A stretch of DNA of 64,000 bases from Mycobacterium heckeshornense (lineage in GTDB: Bacteria > Actinomycetota > Actinomycetes > Mycobacteriales > Mycobacteriaceae), in assembly GCF_016592155.1 (NCBI RefSeq), contig NZ_AP024237.1, forward strand, positions 4,836,001-4,900,000, given 5' to 3'. This document shows positions 15,692-26,030 of this stretch, piece by piece. Below the pieces are notes generated by a model that did no database searches, was not told the origin of the DNA, and saw only the letters and a list, made by a program, of their open reading frames with translations. The position numbers and the translations under genes were made by a program. Each line of letters starts with the position of its first letter. Positions within the stretch are counted from its first letter, which is position 1.

Positions 15692-17032
15692 TCAGGACGC
15701 CGTGAGCCGGGCGATCGCACGCAACGGAATCGGCAGCCATCCCGGGCGGTGCCGCGACTCGTAGCCAGCCTCGTATACCGCCTTGTCCAGCTCGTAGGCC
15801 GTGAGCACCAGCGCCGCATCGCGCGGGTCGACACCCGCGGCCGCAGTGTAACCGTCGCAAAAAGCGGTGTGGTTGCGCTCAACCCATTCGCGCGCGCGAG
15901 CCGCGAGCTGTTTGTCCGGCGCCAGATCCACCAGAGGTCCATAAGCAGCGTATTCGTAGGACCGCAGGACGCCGGCCACGTCGCGCAACGGCGAGTCCGG
16001 AGCCCGCCGCTCCGCGAGCGGCTGGCCCGGCTCGCCCTCGAAGTCGATCAACAGCCAGGTGTCCGGGGTGCGCAAAACCTGCCCCAGGTGCAGGTCGCCA
16101 TGCACCCGCTGCACCGTGATCGTCTCCTGGGCGAGTTTTTGGAAGCGCTGTTCGATCGTCTCGGCGTACTCCTGCAGTTCCGGCACAACCGCCACCGTCG
16201 AGGACAGCCGGGCCAACATGGTGTCGACCGGAAATGTGGCCTCCGATGTGCCTAGCTCCGCGGCGAGCGTGGCATGCACCGACGCCACGGCTTCTCCGAG
16301 GCGGTACGACTCGGCGGCGAAGTCGCCGCCGACTTCGTGGGCGTAAAGGTCGCCCTCGGCGAACAGGTCGCGCACGCTCGCGCTGGCCATCGCCCAGCCT
16401 TCGGCCGCGTTGGCCGCATACTCGGTCACCATGCCCAGCGGAAACGGGGCACCGTCGGCCGATGCGAGTTCGTAGGCGCCCAAGAGGCGGGCGACATGGG
16501 GATTTCCGGCGCGGCCGAGCACCCGGTTCAGCTCAATGTCGGGGTTGACGCCACTGATGACCCTGCGGAACACCTTGAGGATGGCTGCTTCCTCGAAAAT
16601 CACGCTGCTGTTGCTTTGCTCGGCCTCCGATACCCGCGGAAACGCCTGCACCGGCAGCGACACATCCGGTTCCCGGGTGAAGGCCAATCGACCGGTGGCA
16701 AAGTCACGCTCCGCCGACGAGTCGATGAGCGAGAGCAGAAATTGGGTTGCCCCCGGGTCATAGAGGGCGTCATAGCCGGTGCGATCGCCTGCCGCGCCGA
16801 TGGTGGCCACGGTGGTGTACTCCGACAGCGGCGCCGTGTCCCAACTGACCAGCACCTGATAGCGTTCCGAGGACCCGTCGGTGTATGCGACATCGACCAA
16901 CACCAGGTCAAGGTCCTCGCGCAGGGCGACCGAGGCGTCCGCCCTTGCCGATGCCAACTCGCGGTTACGCCCGGCGTACCAACGTTGCTGCGGAAGCCAC
17001 TCTGACCACGGCAGATTGGCTGGCGAATTCAT
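15692..17032 (-). CDS. mak: maltokinase Mak (Pep2)
   Basis: A 446-residue maltokinase, making maltose-1-phosphate from maltose with ATP in the TreS-Mak-GlgE route to alpha-glucan. The N-terminal [20 protein letters not shown] and the kinase catalytic loop [10 protein letters not shown], followed by LLIDFEGEP, are the family hallmarks; the C-terminus ends [17 protein letters not shown] as in the M. tuberculosis enzyme. The start is the ATG at 17032, overlapping the treS stop as ATGA, rather than an in-frame codon 62 triplets upstream. The four-base overlap couples its translation to TreS, in keeping with their physical TreS:Pep2 complex. Confidence 0.95.
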   Translation of the reverse strand: MNSPANLPWSEWLPQQRWYAGRNRELASARADASVALREDLDLVLVDVAYTDGSSERYQVLVSWDTAPLSEYTTVATIGAAGDRTGYDALYDPGATQFLLSLIDSSAERDFATGRLAFTREPDVSLPVQAFPRVSEAEQSNSSVIFEEAAILKVFRRVISGVNPDIELNRVLGRAGNPHVARLLGAYELASADGAPFPLGMVTEYAANAAEGWAMASASVRDLFAEGDLYAHEVGGDFAAESYRLGEAVASVHATLAAELGTSEATFPVDTMLARLSSTVAVVPELQEYAETIEQRFQKLAQETITVQRVHGDLHLGQVLRTPDTWLLIDFEGEPGQPLAERRAPDSPLRDVAGVLRSYEYAAYGPLVDLAPDKQLAARAREWVERNHTAFCDGYTAAAGVDPRDAALVLTAYELDKAVYEAGYESRHRPGWLPIPLRAIARLTAS

Positions 17033-18804
17033 TGGGTCTCCTCTGATGGGCTCAGCTGGAACCAGTAGAACCCGTGTCCCGGCAGTGTCAGCAAGTACGG
17101 CAGTTGACCGATACGCGGGAACTCCACCCGTCCGCTCAACTCGATCGGCGTGTAGCCGTTCCAGTGCTGGAGGTTCAACTCGATGGGTTGCGGGAAACGG
17201 GACAGGTTGTTGACGCACAGCACGACGTCACCGTCGGCTTCCCGGACATACGCCAGCACGGACGGGTTTGACCCACCGAGTTCGCGGAACGAGCCGATGG
17301 CGAACGCTTCGTGCCGGCGTCGGACCGCCAGCATGGTGCGGGTCCAGTTCAGCAGGGACGACGAGGTGTCGCGTTGCGCTTCGACATTGACGGCCTGATA
17401 GCCGTACACCGGGTCTTGGATGGGCGGCAAATACAACCGGCCCGGGTTGGCGGTGGAGAAGCCGGCGTTGCGGTCGGGTGTCCACTGCATCGGAGTGCGC
17501 ACGCCATCGCGATCACCGAGCCAGATGACATCACCCATGCCGATCTCGTCACCGTAGTAAAGGACGGGTGAGCCCGGCAGCGACAGCAGCAGCGCGGTGA
17601 ACAACTCGATCTGGTTACGGTCCTTCTCCAGCAACGACGCCAGCCGGCGGCGGATACCGACGTTGGCTTTCATGCGCGGGTCTTTGGCGTACTCGGAGTA
17701 CATGTAGTCACGCTCTTCGTCGGTGACCATCTCCAGCGTCAACTCGTCGTGGTTGCGCAGAAAGATGCCCCATTGCGCCAGCTTCGGAATGGGTGGCGTC
17801 TGCGCCAGGATCTCCGAGATCGGAAAGCGTGACTCGCGGCGGACCGCCATGAAGATTCGTGGCATGAGCGGAAAGTGAAACGCCATGTGGCATTCATCGC
17901 CGCCGGTGTCGGGATCACCGAAATACTCGACCACATCGGTCGGCCATTGGTTGGCTTCGGCTAGCAGCACCCGGCCCGGGAATTCGTCGTCAACGATCCT
18001 GCGGACACGTTTTAAGAACGCGTGGGTTTCAGGCAGGTTCTCGCAGTTGGTGCCTTCCCGCTCGAAAAGGTACGGAACGGCGTCCAAGCGGAATCCGTCG
18101 ATTCCGAGGCCGAGCCAGAAGCGGATGACGTCGAGCATCGCCTCCTGCACCGCCGGGTTGTCATAGTTCAAGTCCGGTTGGTGTGAAAAGAAGCGGTGCC
18201 AGTAGAACTGGCGCCGAACCGGATCGAACGTCCAGTTGGACTCCTCGGTGTCGACGAAGATCACCCGGGCCTCGGCGTACTTGTCGCTGGTATCGCTCCA
18301 GACGTAGTAGTCGCCGTATGGGCCGTCGGGGTCGCGGCGGGATTCCTGGAACCAGGGGTGCGAATCGGAGGTGTGGTTCATCACCAGATCGGTGATGACC
18401 CGGATGCCGCGGCGGTGAGCGGCATCGAGCAACGCGACGAAGTCGTCGACCGTGCCGAATTCGGGCAGCACCTTGTAGAAGTCGCGGATGTCGTAGCCGC
18501 CGTCGCGCAGTGGTGAATCGTAGAACGGGGGCAGCCAGATACAGTCGATGCCCAGCCACTGCAGGTAGTCGAGGCGCTCGATCAACCCCCGCAGATCGCC
18601 GCAACCGTCCGCGTTGGCGTCGTAGAACGCCCGCACCAGCACTTCATAGAAGACGGCGTGCTTGTACCAGGTTCGGTCGGCGGGCAGCGTATGAGCGTCG
18701 GCGAAGTCGTCGGCGGTGGGATGCTCGACAACCCCCGCTTCTACGTGGCTGCCCTCGGCAGGATCGTGCTCAACGGTGTTTTCGAGGTCTCGGGTCAAGT
18801 TCAC
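17029..18804 (-). CDS. treS: trehalose synthase TreS
   Basis: A 591-residue GH13 enzyme interconverting trehalose and maltose. The (beta/alpha)8 barrel shows the nucleophile Asp241 in [10 protein letters not shown], the acid/base Glu283 in LLAEANQW and the third carboxylate Asp353 in [22 protein letters not shown] is the first conserved region. Length matches mycobacterial TreS, which lacks a fused maltokinase. The maltokinase is instead the next gene and overlaps its stop codon. Start is ATG 18804, with the pepA gene 88 bp upstream on the same strand. Cytoplasmic role in trehalose/maltose and glycogen metabolism. Confidence 0.95.
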   Translation of the reverse strand: MNLTRDLENTVEHDPAEGSHVEAGVVEHPTADDFADAHTLPADRTWYKHAVFYEVLVRAFYDANADGCGDLRGLIERLDYLQWLGIDCIWLPPFYDSPLRDGGYDIRDFYKVLPEFGTVDDFVALLDAAHRRGIRVITDLVMNHTSDSHPWFQESRRDPDGPYGDYYVWSDTSDKYAEARVIFVDTEESNWTFDPVRRQFYWHRFFSHQPDLNYDNPAVQEAMLDVIRFWLGLGIDGFRLDAVPYLFEREGTNCENLPETHAFLKRVRRIVDDEFPGRVLLAEANQWPTDVVEYFGDPDTGGDECHMAFHFPLMPRIFMAVRRESRFPISEILAQTPPIPKLAQWGIFLRNHDELTLEMVTDEERDYMYSEYAKDPRMKANVGIRRRLASLLEKDRNQIELFTALLLSLPGSPVLYYGDEIGMGDVIWLGDRDGVRTPMQWTPDRNAGFSTANPGRLYLPPIQDPVYGYQAVNVEAQRDTSSSLLNWTRTMLAVRRRHEAFAIGSFRELGGSNPSVLAYVREADGDVVLCVNNLSRFPQPIELNLQHWNGYTPIELSGRVEFPRIGQLPYLLTLPGHGFYWFQLSPSEETQ

Positions 18805-18892
18805 CAGTCTACCGATATCCGAAATACAAGCTCACTAACCTTCTGCGGCGCAGAAGGATTGAGCGTTGCCGTCGAATATCCCGCGGCGACAA

Positions 18893-19957
18893 TCAGCCGG
18901 GAGGGCCGGGCGCCAGGGTCACATTCACATTTCGGACTGTGCCCGCGCCGTTTAGCAGGCCCAACACGACGGTGTCGCCGGGGTGCCGCTGATCGAGGAT
19001 GTTCGTCAGCGCGGTGGCCGAGTTGACGGGCTGGTTATCGACCGACACGATCCGAGCGCCCGGGGTTACACCAGCGGCCGCCGCGGGAGCATCAGGAATC
19101 ACCCGCTGCACCAAAGCGCCGGCGCCGTTGCTGGCATCGGAAACTCCGATACCGAGGAAGCCGGTGGGACCGATGTGCACGGTCGACGACGCCGCACCAG
19201 CCCGGATCTGCCCGGCGATCGCCATGGCTTGGTTGATCGGTATCGCGAACCCTTCGCCGCGCCCGAGCTTGTAATTGTCGGAGGCGGCGGTGTTCATGCC
19301 GATCACCTGGTTGGCGCTGTTGACCGTCGGGCCACCCGAGTCACCGGGGCGTATTGCCGCATTGACCTGGATCAAACCGTGCAGGGTCTCCGAACTTCCG
19401 GTCAGGGCGTCTGCGGCCGATACGGTTTGGTTCAGCGCGATGACGCGGCCGGGCACCGCGCTGGGCGCCCCGCCGACACCACCGGCGTTACCCAGCGCGA
19501 CGACCGGATCGCCTACCGCGACGCTGGACGAGTCACCGATATTGGCGGTGGGCAGCCCGCTTGCGCCGGCGAGCTGCAGCACGGCGACGTCATGGCTGCG
19601 GTCGTAGCCGATCACCTCGACGGGGTAGGTCTGACCGTTGCCGATGTCCCTCGCGCTGATGTCGGTCGCGCCGGCGATGACGTGGTTGTTGGTCAGCACC
19701 ACGCCACCGGGATCGATGACGATGCCGGTCCCGGCGCCCACGGCGCTCTGGTAGCCCATCTTGGTGTCGATGTCGACGATTTCCGGGCCTACCTGAGCAA
19801 CAACCGACAGCGGGTCGAGCGGTGCCGGCGCTTCGCTGAACCGGTTCACGGACGGCGACGCGTGGGCCGGTGCCGCGGCAAAGACGAAACCGGCCGCAGC
19901 CGTCAGACTCAGTAGGCACGACGACCACCGTGATATGCGGCGGTGCGATCCGCTCAT
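18893..19957 (-). CDS. pepA: secreted serine protease PepA (HtrA-like, Mtb32A type)
   Basis: A 354-residue exported trypsin-like protease with a C-terminal PDZ domain. The signal peptide has the hydrophobic stretch LLSLTAAAGFVFAAAP and cleavage is expected after AHA at residue 33. The triad is His92 in NNHVI, Asp123 in SHDVAV and Ser207 in RPGDSGGP. The PDZ region starts near GPTGFLGIGV. It matches M. tuberculosis Rv0125, an antigen found in culture filtrate and upstream of treS there too. The ATG at 19957 is followed by basic residues as expected. The 184 bp upstream contain no recognisable gene. Confidence 0.93.
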   Translation of the reverse strand: MSGSHRRISRWSSCLLSLTAAAGFVFAAAPAHASPSVNRFSEAPAPLDPLSVVAQVGPEIVDIDTKMGYQSAVGAGTGIVIDPGGVVLTNNHVIAGATDISARDIGNGQTYPVEVIGYDRSHDVAVLQLAGASGLPTANIGDSSSVAVGDPVVALGNAGGVGGAPSAVPGRVIALNQTVSAADALTGSSETLHGLIQVNAAIRPGDSGGPTVNSANQVIGMNTAASDNYKLGRGEGFAIPINQAMAIAGQIRAGAASSTVHIGPTGFLGIGVSDASNGAGALVQRVIPDAPAAAAGVTPGARIVSVDNQPVNSATALTNILDQRHPGDTVVLGLLNGAGTVRNVNVTLAPGPPG

Positions 19958-20141
19958 CCCGTCACCTCCCGATAGGCGTAAGACCGAAGGATTGTCGCAG
20001 CCGTTGTGCCTAACAGTATCCTCTCGGCGTCCTCACCGTAGTGTGCATCCCGCCGGCCAGGTGCGCATCCCGCGGTAGCGTGCGGTTTGAGCACGACGAA
20101 GAAAGTAGCCGCGCCGCGGGTTCGGCAAACTGTCGGCGCTT

Positions 20142-20594
20142 TCACCGACCCGGCACGATCGGCGCGCGCAGGTGGTGGCTCAGGTCCCTCGCCATATCGA
20201 TGAGGGTGTAGTCACGGAACTCGAACCTCCATTGGCCGTCGACGCGTTCGAACCGGTCATGGTAGCGACCGGCGATGATCACCTGCAGCGGCAAAGCCTC
20301 GGTCTGCTGCAACACCGTGTAATAGCTGCGACAGGTTGCCGTGCCAGACCGCTCGTCGACGTCGACGATCGGATTGGTGATGACATGCTTGGTGCGCGGC
20401 GTTCCGTCCGGGTAAAGCACCACCGCGGCCTTCCAGAACCTCAGCATGGCGCCCGCGTCAACCGTGCCTTTGTCGCCGCTGCCGACCCGCAACCGGGCGT
20501 GCTCGAACAGAGCCGCCGCTCCCTCGAGGTCTCCGCGGTCCATGCACTCGGCATAGCGGTACAACAGGTTGGTGATCTGAGTCTCGGCTGACAT
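20142..20594 (-). CDS. SnoaL-like / NTF2-fold protein
   Basis: A 150-residue small alpha+beta barrel protein of the SnoaL_4 type. Features are the N-terminal helix ITNLLYRYAECMDRGDLEGAAALF, then TKHVITNPIVDVD...ATCRSYYTVLQ and the final strand pair GRYHDRFERVDGQWRF. The motif YAECMDRGD is typical of actinobacterial NTF2-like enzymes such as polyketide cyclases, dehydratases or isomerases. It starts at ATG 20594 and is divergent from the PPOX-type gene 22 bp away, so both share one promoter region. No catalytic assignment can be made. Confidence 0.8.
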   Translation of the reverse strand: MSAETQITNLLYRYAECMDRGDLEGAAALFEHARLRVGSGDKGTVDAGAMLRFWKAAVVLYPDGTPRTKHVITNPIVDVDERSGTATCRSYYTVLQQTEALPLQVIIAGRYHDRFERVDGQWRFEFRDYTLIDMARDLSHHLRAPIVPGR

Positions 20595-20616
20595 GCCGTC
20601 AACCTAAGCTGGCGCG

Positions 20617-21024
20617 GTGGTCGAATTCGACCCCAGGGACCGGTTCGCGCAAGCATCGGTCGCACGGCTGGCGACAGTGACGCCCGGCGGCATGCCGCAT
20701 GTGGTGCCGGTGGTGTTCGCACTTCGCGATGACGTCGTCTACACCGCCGTCGACGCCAAACGAAAGACCACGCGACGCCTGCAGCGGTTGGCCAACATCG
20801 AGAGCAATCCGCACGTGAGCCTGCTCGTCGACGATTACCACGACGACTGGACACGGCTGTGGTGGGTCCGCGCCGACGGTACGGCGTCGATTCATGACGA
20901 CGGGGATACGCTGGACATCGGATACCAGTTGTTGCACGCGAAATACCCTCAGTATCAGTCGGTTTCGTTGAATGGTCCGGTGATTGCCATCGCGGTGCAG
21001 CGTTGGGCCAGCTGGCACGCCTGA
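20617..21024 (+). CDS. F420/FMN split-barrel (PPOX class) protein, Rv0121c-like
   Basis: A 135-residue flavin/deazaflavin-binding split barrel. The start [25 protein letters not shown] and the [31 protein letters not shown] segment identify the PPOX class F420-dependent family that includes M. tuberculosis Rv0121c, which also lies beside fusA2. Such proteins bind F420 and reduce small substrates or sequester the cofactor. GTG at 20617 is the apparent start. Divergent from the SnoaL-like gene. Confidence 0.85.
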   Translation: MVEFDPRDRFAQASVARLATVTPGGMPHVVPVVFALRDDVVYTAVDAKRKTTRRLQRLANIESNPHVSLLVDDYHDDWTRLWWVRADGTASIHDDGDTLDIGYQLLHAKYPQYQSVSLNGPVIAIAVQRWASWHA

Positions 21025-21116
21025 CCGCGGGTCTGGTCGGCTCTTAGCGGTAAATATTGACCGTTTCTGCCGGCCGACCGCGAGACCGCAGAAATCCTGG
21101 CCCGACGCAACCGGCG

Positions 21117-21959
21117 TTAAGCATTGCGGCCTCGCGCATTCACACCGTTGGACGCCGGCTCGGCGGGCGCGGCGGCGCTGTCCTGGTCGGTAAGCGCTCG
21201 CTCCGGCGTCAGTCGTTCCAGGAACCGGAGCAGCTCCACCGGAAACGGCAGCACCAACGTGGAGTTCTTCTCAGCGGCCACTTCGACCACCGTTTCCAGC
21301 AGCCGCAGCTCCAACGCGGCCGGGTGCTCGGCCATCACTTGGGCGGCTTGGGCCAGTTTTCGCGACGCCTGCAGCTCGCCGTCGGCGGTGATCACCCGGG
21401 CCCGGCGCTCGCGTTCGGCCTCAGCCTGCCGTGACATCGACCTCTTCATCGAGTCCGGCAGCACCACATCTTTGATCTCGACCCGGTCGATATGGATCCC
21501 CCAGCCCAGCGCCGGGCTGTCGATCATCAGCTCCAAGCCCTGATTGAGACCCTCACGGTTGCACAGCAGGTCATCGAGGTTGCTCTTGCCGATGATCGAG
21601 CGCAGCGACGTCTGGGCGACCTGCCCGATCGCTGACATGTAGTCCTGGACATCGACGGCTGCCCGCACCGGATCGGACACCTTGAAGTAGATAACCGCAT
21701 CCACCCGGACGGTGACGTTGTCGCGAGTAATGCCGTCCTGGGCGGGCACCGGCATCGTGATGATCTGCATGTTCACTTTTTGCAGGCGATCCGCCACGGG
21801 CACCAGCCAGGTCAGCCCGGGCTCGCGCACCCGAGGCTGCACCCGCCCGAACCGGAAGACGACGCCTCGTTCGAATTGCTTGATGACGCGCACACTTGTC
21901 GCCAGCCACAACGCCCCAAGAACACCCGCCACGGCGAGGACGTCTAACGCGATCACCAT
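21117..21959 (-). CDS. slipin/stomatin-like SPFH membrane protein
   Basis: A 280-residue protein from the ATG at 21959, with one N-terminal membrane segment (about residues 3-21), then an SPFH/band 7 domain. Diagnostic phrases are VIKQFERGVVFRFGRV, PGLTWLVPVADRLQKVNMQ, DGITRDNVTVRVDAVIYFKV and the basic coiled-coil AEAERERRARVITADGE. Slipins form membrane-bound oligomers, often with an NfeD-type partner, which is not present next to this gene. It is not part of the corresponding M. tuberculosis gene order as I recall it. Transcribed away from fusA2, across 265 bp that hold only a short 6-bp hairpin (22147-22164). Confidence 0.85.
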   Translation of the reverse strand: MVIALDVLAVAGVLGALWLATSVRVIKQFERGVVFRFGRVQPRVREPGLTWLVPVADRLQKVNMQIITMPVPAQDGITRDNVTVRVDAVIYFKVSDPVRAAVDVQDYMSAIGQVAQTSLRSIIGKSNLDDLLCNREGLNQGLELMIDSPALGWGIHIDRVEIKDVVLPDSMKRSMSRQAEAERERRARVITADGELQASRKLAQAAQVMAEHPAALELRLLETVVEVAAEKNSTLVLPFPVELLRFLERLTPERALTDQDSAAAPAEPASNGVNARGRNA

Positions 21960-22224
21960 GCGCCCGTTCTTTGCCCAGCTCGTGGGACCGGCGGGCCGGA
22001 GTTCATGGGTCTGATTGTCCCACCGGCATTTCTGCTTCTCAACACGTCGCTTCCCGGGGCGTTTCGTTAGCCAGTCGATCCCGTCGTGGTCTTGTGCTGG
22101 GTGGGCGTTAAGGGGAAGGTGGCTAGTAGGTCCGTGATCTGGGCCACACCCCCGCAACGGGGTGGTATCGCCACCTTGATGTGTGGGCGGATGAAGCGGC
22201 CCGGAGGATAAGGAGAAGAGCGTC

Positions 22225-24357
22225 ATGGCAGACAAGGCAACCGCCCAGGGCGCCGGAGCCGCCCCCGCTGTAGACAGTCCGGCCGCCGTTCGCAACGTGG
22301 TGCTGGTGGGCCCGTCGGGCGGCGGCAAAACCACACTGGTCGAGGCGCTGCTCGTGGCCGCGGGCGTGTTGTCTCGACCCGGATCGGTCGTCGACGGCAC
22401 CACAGTCTGCGACTATGACGATGCCGAGATCCGCCAGCAGCGGTCGGTCGGGCTTGCCTTAGCGTCGCTGTCGCACGACGGCGTCAAGGTCAACCTGATC
22501 GATACGCCCGGCTACGCCGACTTCGTCGGCGAGTTGCGCGCCGGGCTGCGAGCCGCCGACTGCGCGTTGTTTGTGATCGCAGCCAACGAGGGTGTCGACG
22601 AGCCCACCAAGTTGCTCTGGCAGGAGTGCAAGCAGGTCGGGATGCCGCGGGCGGTGGTAATTACCAAGCTCGACCATGCCCGGGCCAACTATCAGAATGC
22701 TTTGGCTGCTGCCCAGAATGCGTTCGGCGACAAGGTTTTACCGCTGTATGTTCCCGCCGGCAAGGGGCTGATCGGGCTGCTGTCACAAACGCAGTACGAG
22801 TACAGCGGCGGCAAACGCACCACGCGCCCGCCCGACTCGTCGTACGCCGACCAGCTCGAAGCGCAACGCGGCGTGCTGATCGAGGGAATCATCGAGGAAT
22901 CCGAGGACGAGTCACTGATGGACCGGTACCTCGGCGGCGAGAAAATCGACGAGTCGGTGCTCATCGACGACCTCGAAAAGGCGGTGGCCCGCGCTTCGTT
23001 CTTCCCGGTGATTCCGGTGTGCAGCACCACCGGCGTCGGCACCATGGAGTTGCTGGAGATCATCACCCGGGCGTTTCCGTCCCCGTTGGAACATTCGCTG
23101 CCGGAAGTTTTCACTCCGCAGGGCGCACCCCGCAATAGCGTTACCTGTGACCCCAACGCACCGTTGCTCGCCGAGGTGATCAAGACGACGTCCGACCCCT
23201 ATGTCGGCCGGCTCAGCCTGGTGCGAGTGTTCTCGGGGACGATCAAGCCCGACGCGACCGTCCATGTGTCCGGCCATTTCAGCTCGTTCTTCGGCGCAAA
23301 CAACGGCCACGTCGACCACGACGAGGACGAACGCATCGGGACGCTGTCCTTCCCGCTGGGTAAACAGCAGCGTCCCGCTCCCGTCGTGCTGGCGGGCGAC
23401 ATCTGTGCGATCGGTCGGCTCAGCAAGGCCGAAACCGGCGACACCCTCTCCGATAAGTCGGAGCCGCTGGTGCTCAAACCCTGGACGTTACCCGAGTCGC
23501 TGTTGCCGATCGCGGTCCAGGCGCACGCCAAGACCGACGAGGACAAGCTGTCGGTCGGGTTGGGCCGATTGGCTGCCGAAGATCCGACTTTGCGCATCGA
23601 ACAGAACCAAGAAACTCACCAGATCGTGCTCTGGTGCATGGGTGAGGCCCATGCCAGCGTCGTCCTCGATGCGCTGGCCAACCGCTACGGCGTAACGGTG
23701 GATACCGTGGAGTTGCGTGTGCCGCTGCGGGAAACTTTCGCGGGCAAGGCGAAAGGCCATGGCCGCCACGTGAAGCAGTCCGGTGGACACGGGCAGTACG
23801 CCGTCTGCGACATCGAGGTCGAGCCGCTACCGGAGGGCTCGGGATTCGAGTTCCACGACAAGGTGGTCGGCGGCGCGGTGCCTCGGCAGTTCATCCCCAG
23901 CGTGGAGAAGGGCGTGCGGGCCCAGATGGAAAAGGGTGTTCATGCCGGCTATCCGGTGGTCGACATCCGGGTCACCTTGTTCGACGGCAAGGCCCACAGT
24001 GTCGACTCGTCGGACTTCGCTTTCCAGATGGCCGGTGCGCTGGCCCTGAAGGATGCCGCCGCAGCGACCAAGGTGATCTTGCTGGAGCCGATCGACGAAG
24101 TTTCGGTACTGGTGCCCGACGACCTTGTCGGCGCGGTGATGAGCGACCTCTCCGGGCGACGCGGCCGGGTGCTGGGCACCGACACGGCCGGCGACGAGCG
24201 CACGGTGGTAAAAGCGGAGGTGCCGCAAGTCGAATTGACGCGCTACGCCATCGACTTGCGGTCGCTGTCACACGGCGCGGCGTCGTTCACCCGGTCGTTC
24301 GTGCGCTACGAACCGATGCCGGAGTCGATCGCCGCCCGAGTGAAGAAGCCTGACTGA
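22225..24357 (+). CDS. fusA2: elongation factor G-like protein FusA2
   Basis: A 710-residue translational GTPase of the EF-G-like FusA2 group (Rv0120c). G1 is GPSGGGKTT at residues 29-37, G3 is DTPGYADF near 93, and G4 reads TKLD near 148, with Thr replacing the usual Asn of NKxD. Domains II to V follow, including the domain IV segment FAGKAKGHGRHVKQSGGHGQYAVCDIEVEP and the C-terminal GRRGRVLGTD loop. Start ATG 22225 with AAGGAG nine bases upstream. This second EF-G paralogue is conserved in mycobacteria and is not the essential fusA1; its specific role is unclear. The TGA lies three bases from the convergent hydrolase stop. Confidence 0.92.
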   Translation: MADKATAQGAGAAPAVDSPAAVRNVVLVGPSGGGKTTLVEALLVAAGVLSRPGSVVDGTTVCDYDDAEIRQQRSVGLALASLSHDGVKVNLIDTPGYADFVGELRAGLRAADCALFVIAANEGVDEPTKLLWQECKQVGMPRAVVITKLDHARANYQNALAAAQNAFGDKVLPLYVPAGKGLIGLLSQTQYEYSGGKRTTRPPDSSYADQLEAQRGVLIEGIIEESEDESLMDRYLGGEKIDESVLIDDLEKAVARASFFPVIPVCSTTGVGTMELLEIITRAFPSPLEHSLPEVFTPQGAPRNSVTCDPNAPLLAEVIKTTSDPYVGRLSLVRVFSGTIKPDATVHVSGHFSSFFGANNGHVDHDEDERIGTLSFPLGKQQRPAPVVLAGDICAIGRLSKAETGDTLSDKSEPLVLKPWTLPESLLPIAVQAHAKTDEDKLSVGLGRLAAEDPTLRIEQNQETHQIVLWCMGEAHASVVLDALANRYGVTVDTVELRVPLRETFAGKAKGHGRHVKQSGGHGQYAVCDIEVEPLPEGSGFEFHDKVVGGAVPRQFIPSVEKGVRAQMEKGVHAGYPVVDIRVTLFDGKAHSVDSSDFAFQMAGALALKDAAAATKVILLEPIDEVSVLVPDDLVGAVMSDLSGRRGRVLGTDTAGDERTVVKAEVPQVELTRYAIDLRSLSHGAASFTRSFVRYEPMPESIAARVKKPD

Positions 24358-24360
24358 TCG

Positions 24361-25002
24361 CTACGGGTCCAGCCAGTCCAGGGTCGCGGCGAGGTCTTTG
24401 ACGTCGACGCCGATGCCGCGGCACTCTTCTGCGCCACGGTCGTACAAGCCTGAAATGGCGTCGGAGACAAGCACAATCCGGAAGTCGCGTTCGGACGCCT
24501 CGTAGATCGACGTGCGCGGGCAATTGGGAAAGTTGCAGCCGGCGAAGACGAGCGTGTAGCAGCCGGCGTCACCAAGGTGTTCCTCGAGCCTGGTCTGGTA
24601 GAAGGCGCCCCACCGCGGCTTGTACATCACATGCTCGGTTGGCCCGATCTGCTGGAAGCCACCCTCGAGCAGCAATTCGTGATCCAGCTCAACGGGATTC
24701 GGCAACAGCTCGGGCGCTATCTGCGAACCTGCGCTGCCCGGCACGGCGATCCGTGCGCCCTGCTCGATCGAGTGCCGGCGCACCAGATCCACATTGGAAC
24801 CATCCGGGCGGTAGAGCCTTACCACGTGGACGATCGGTAAGCCTTTGTGACGGAATGCGGTTGCTAGCTTTGCTATCTGCGGGATGGCGTCGTGCGTTCC
24901 GGCCACGGGCAGCGGAGCGTCGTCGGCATAGAAGTCGCGTTGGACGTCGATGAGGATGAGCGCCGCCGATTCGGGCAGAGGACGGGTGTACCGATTACTC
25001 AT
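24361..25002 (-). CDS. isochorismatase-family cysteine hydrolase
   Basis: A 213-residue alpha/beta hydrolase of the isochorismatase-like superfamily. The triad can be placed as Asp19 in LILIDVQRDF, Lys128 in YKPRWGAF and Cys161 in GCNFPNCPRTS. The presence of the nucleophilic Cys points to an amidase such as a nicotinamidase-like or carbamoylsarcosine amidase-like enzyme rather than a true isochorismatase. Start ATG 25002. Convergent with fusA2. The substrate is not known. Confidence 0.85.
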   Translation of the reverse strand: MSNRYTRPLPESAALILIDVQRDFYADDAPLPVAGTHDAIPQIAKLATAFRHKGLPIVHVVRLYRPDGSNVDLVRRHSIEQGARIAVPGSAGSQIAPELLPNPVELDHELLLEGGFQQIGPTEHVMYKPRWGAFYQTRLEEHLGDAGCYTLVFAGCNFPNCPRTSIYEASERDFRIVLVSDAISGLYDRGAEECRGIGVDVKDLAATLDWLDP

Positions 25003-25216
25003 GGTTCTTGTTTAACAGACGCAGGGCCGGCTTTAGCTTTAGCGAGTTACGGAGATCGAAACTCGATGGGCATGTGTTCGCGTAACGAGTAACCGGCTTC
25101 ACTACTCCGGGCAATTGGCATGTGCGATCAATTCGCGCAGTTGTTTGCCGCGGGCACTGGTGGCCGACATGCTCTGACCTTCCGCCCCACCCGTGCAGGT
25201 CGGTTTTTGCCAGCTT

Positions 25217-25597
25217 TTAAGGAGCAGTCTTGGACTTGAGTTCTCTGGCATACTGCGCGCCGGCTTCGGTGAGTTTGAGCCAGACGGAGAATGCCCACGT
25301 TCCGGGATCGTCGTAGTGGTTAACGAACAGGTCGTATACCCGTGACATTGCCGCGTCCAGCGGAAGGTCTTCCCATCCGTCAAACTCCATGAGGCCGGCG
25401 TCGACGAGCGACCGTATGGCGGACAGCGCCAGTTCTTGTTGTGCTGCAACGGTTTGAGCAAGGTCGTCTCGGGTGATCACCGACTCGACCTGGGCCAACG
25501 GCACCTGATCGTAGAGTCCGCTGATGAGCAATTCCCTGCAGAGCCGCTCTTGTGCGCGCTGGTTTTCGGCGCCGCGCATCCGATCGGGTTGAGTCAT
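25217..25597 (-). CDS. small hypothetical protein, candidate immunity protein copy 2
   Basis: About 126 residues from ATG 25597. It is a clear paralogue of the protein at 26239-26652: both begin MTQPD, share RGAENQ, ELLISGLYD, QVESVITR and HYDDP, and end in a charged tail. Copy 2 has a shorter middle and has diverged strongly elsewhere. It follows a decayed copy of the large secreted-effector gene, just as copy 1 follows the intact one. That arrangement is typical for toxin-immunity pairs, where extra immunity copies persist after the toxin is lost. No domain is recognised; the immunity role is inference. Confidence 0.6.
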   Translation of the reverse strand: MTQPDRMRGAENQRAQERLCRELLISGLYDQVPLAQVESVITRDDLAQTVAAQQELALSAIRSLVDAGLMEFDGWEDLPLDAAMSRVYDLFVNHYDDPGTWAFSVWLKLTEAGAQYARELKSKTAP

Positions 25598-25620
25598 TGT
25601 TTCACGCACTCCAAAGCGTC

Positions 25621-26030
25621 TTACTCCGCCGGCTCCCAGATACTGCCATGTTGTCCGGGTAATGGCCCTCCTCCACCGCCGCCCATGCTTCCGCCACCAA
25701 AGCCGCCTGTTCTAGGCGCCGGGGGCGGTGGGGGTGGCGCTTCGACGGGTGCTCGCTCGACGGGGGCTCGCTCGGGGGCGGCGCGGCGGCTGGGGGCGCG
25801 GGTCGCGGCTGGCCAGCAGGTGGCGGTTCGGCCGGCGGCCGGGCCGGCGGTGGTTCAGGTGGTGCGGCCCTAGCTGGGGTGGGACCTCCGGCACGCCTCC
25901 TGGCATCCTCCACCGCATAGCGCAGCGCGCTTTGCGCGGCGGACTCGTTTGACGCGCCGTCGCGGGCGATCTTCGCGGCTACACCGTAGCGTTGGGCGAC
26001 GCCGCTGGCGTTATCCTCATCGGCGGCGGT
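25621..26030 (-). pseudogene. decayed partial copy of the effector gene at 26672-27895
   Basis: On the minus strand this stretch begins with residues corresponding to 64-105 of the intact protein (AADEDNASGVAQRYGVAAKIAR, through SALRYAVEDA), then jumps to the proline-rich C-terminal tail (PPPARPPAEPPP). About 220 residues including the putative catalytic core are missing. Near 25780 one base is absent relative to the intact copy, so the tail continues in another frame to the same ending, PLPGQHGSIWEP, and a TAA at 25621. Its 5' edge abuts the direct repeat at 26031 exactly. It is a remnant of a tandem duplication, with the second immunity-like gene 23 bases after its stop. Confidence 0.75.

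Noticed and set aside
19954..20145. 63-codon minus-strand frame between pepA and the SnoaL-like gene
   Set aside because: No ribosome binding site or conserved sequence; more likely the leader of pepA.
22147..22164. Hairpin CACCCC/GGGGTG upstream of fusA2
   Set aside because: Only six base pairs and no U-tract; in GC-rich DNA such hairpins are common, so not called as a terminator.
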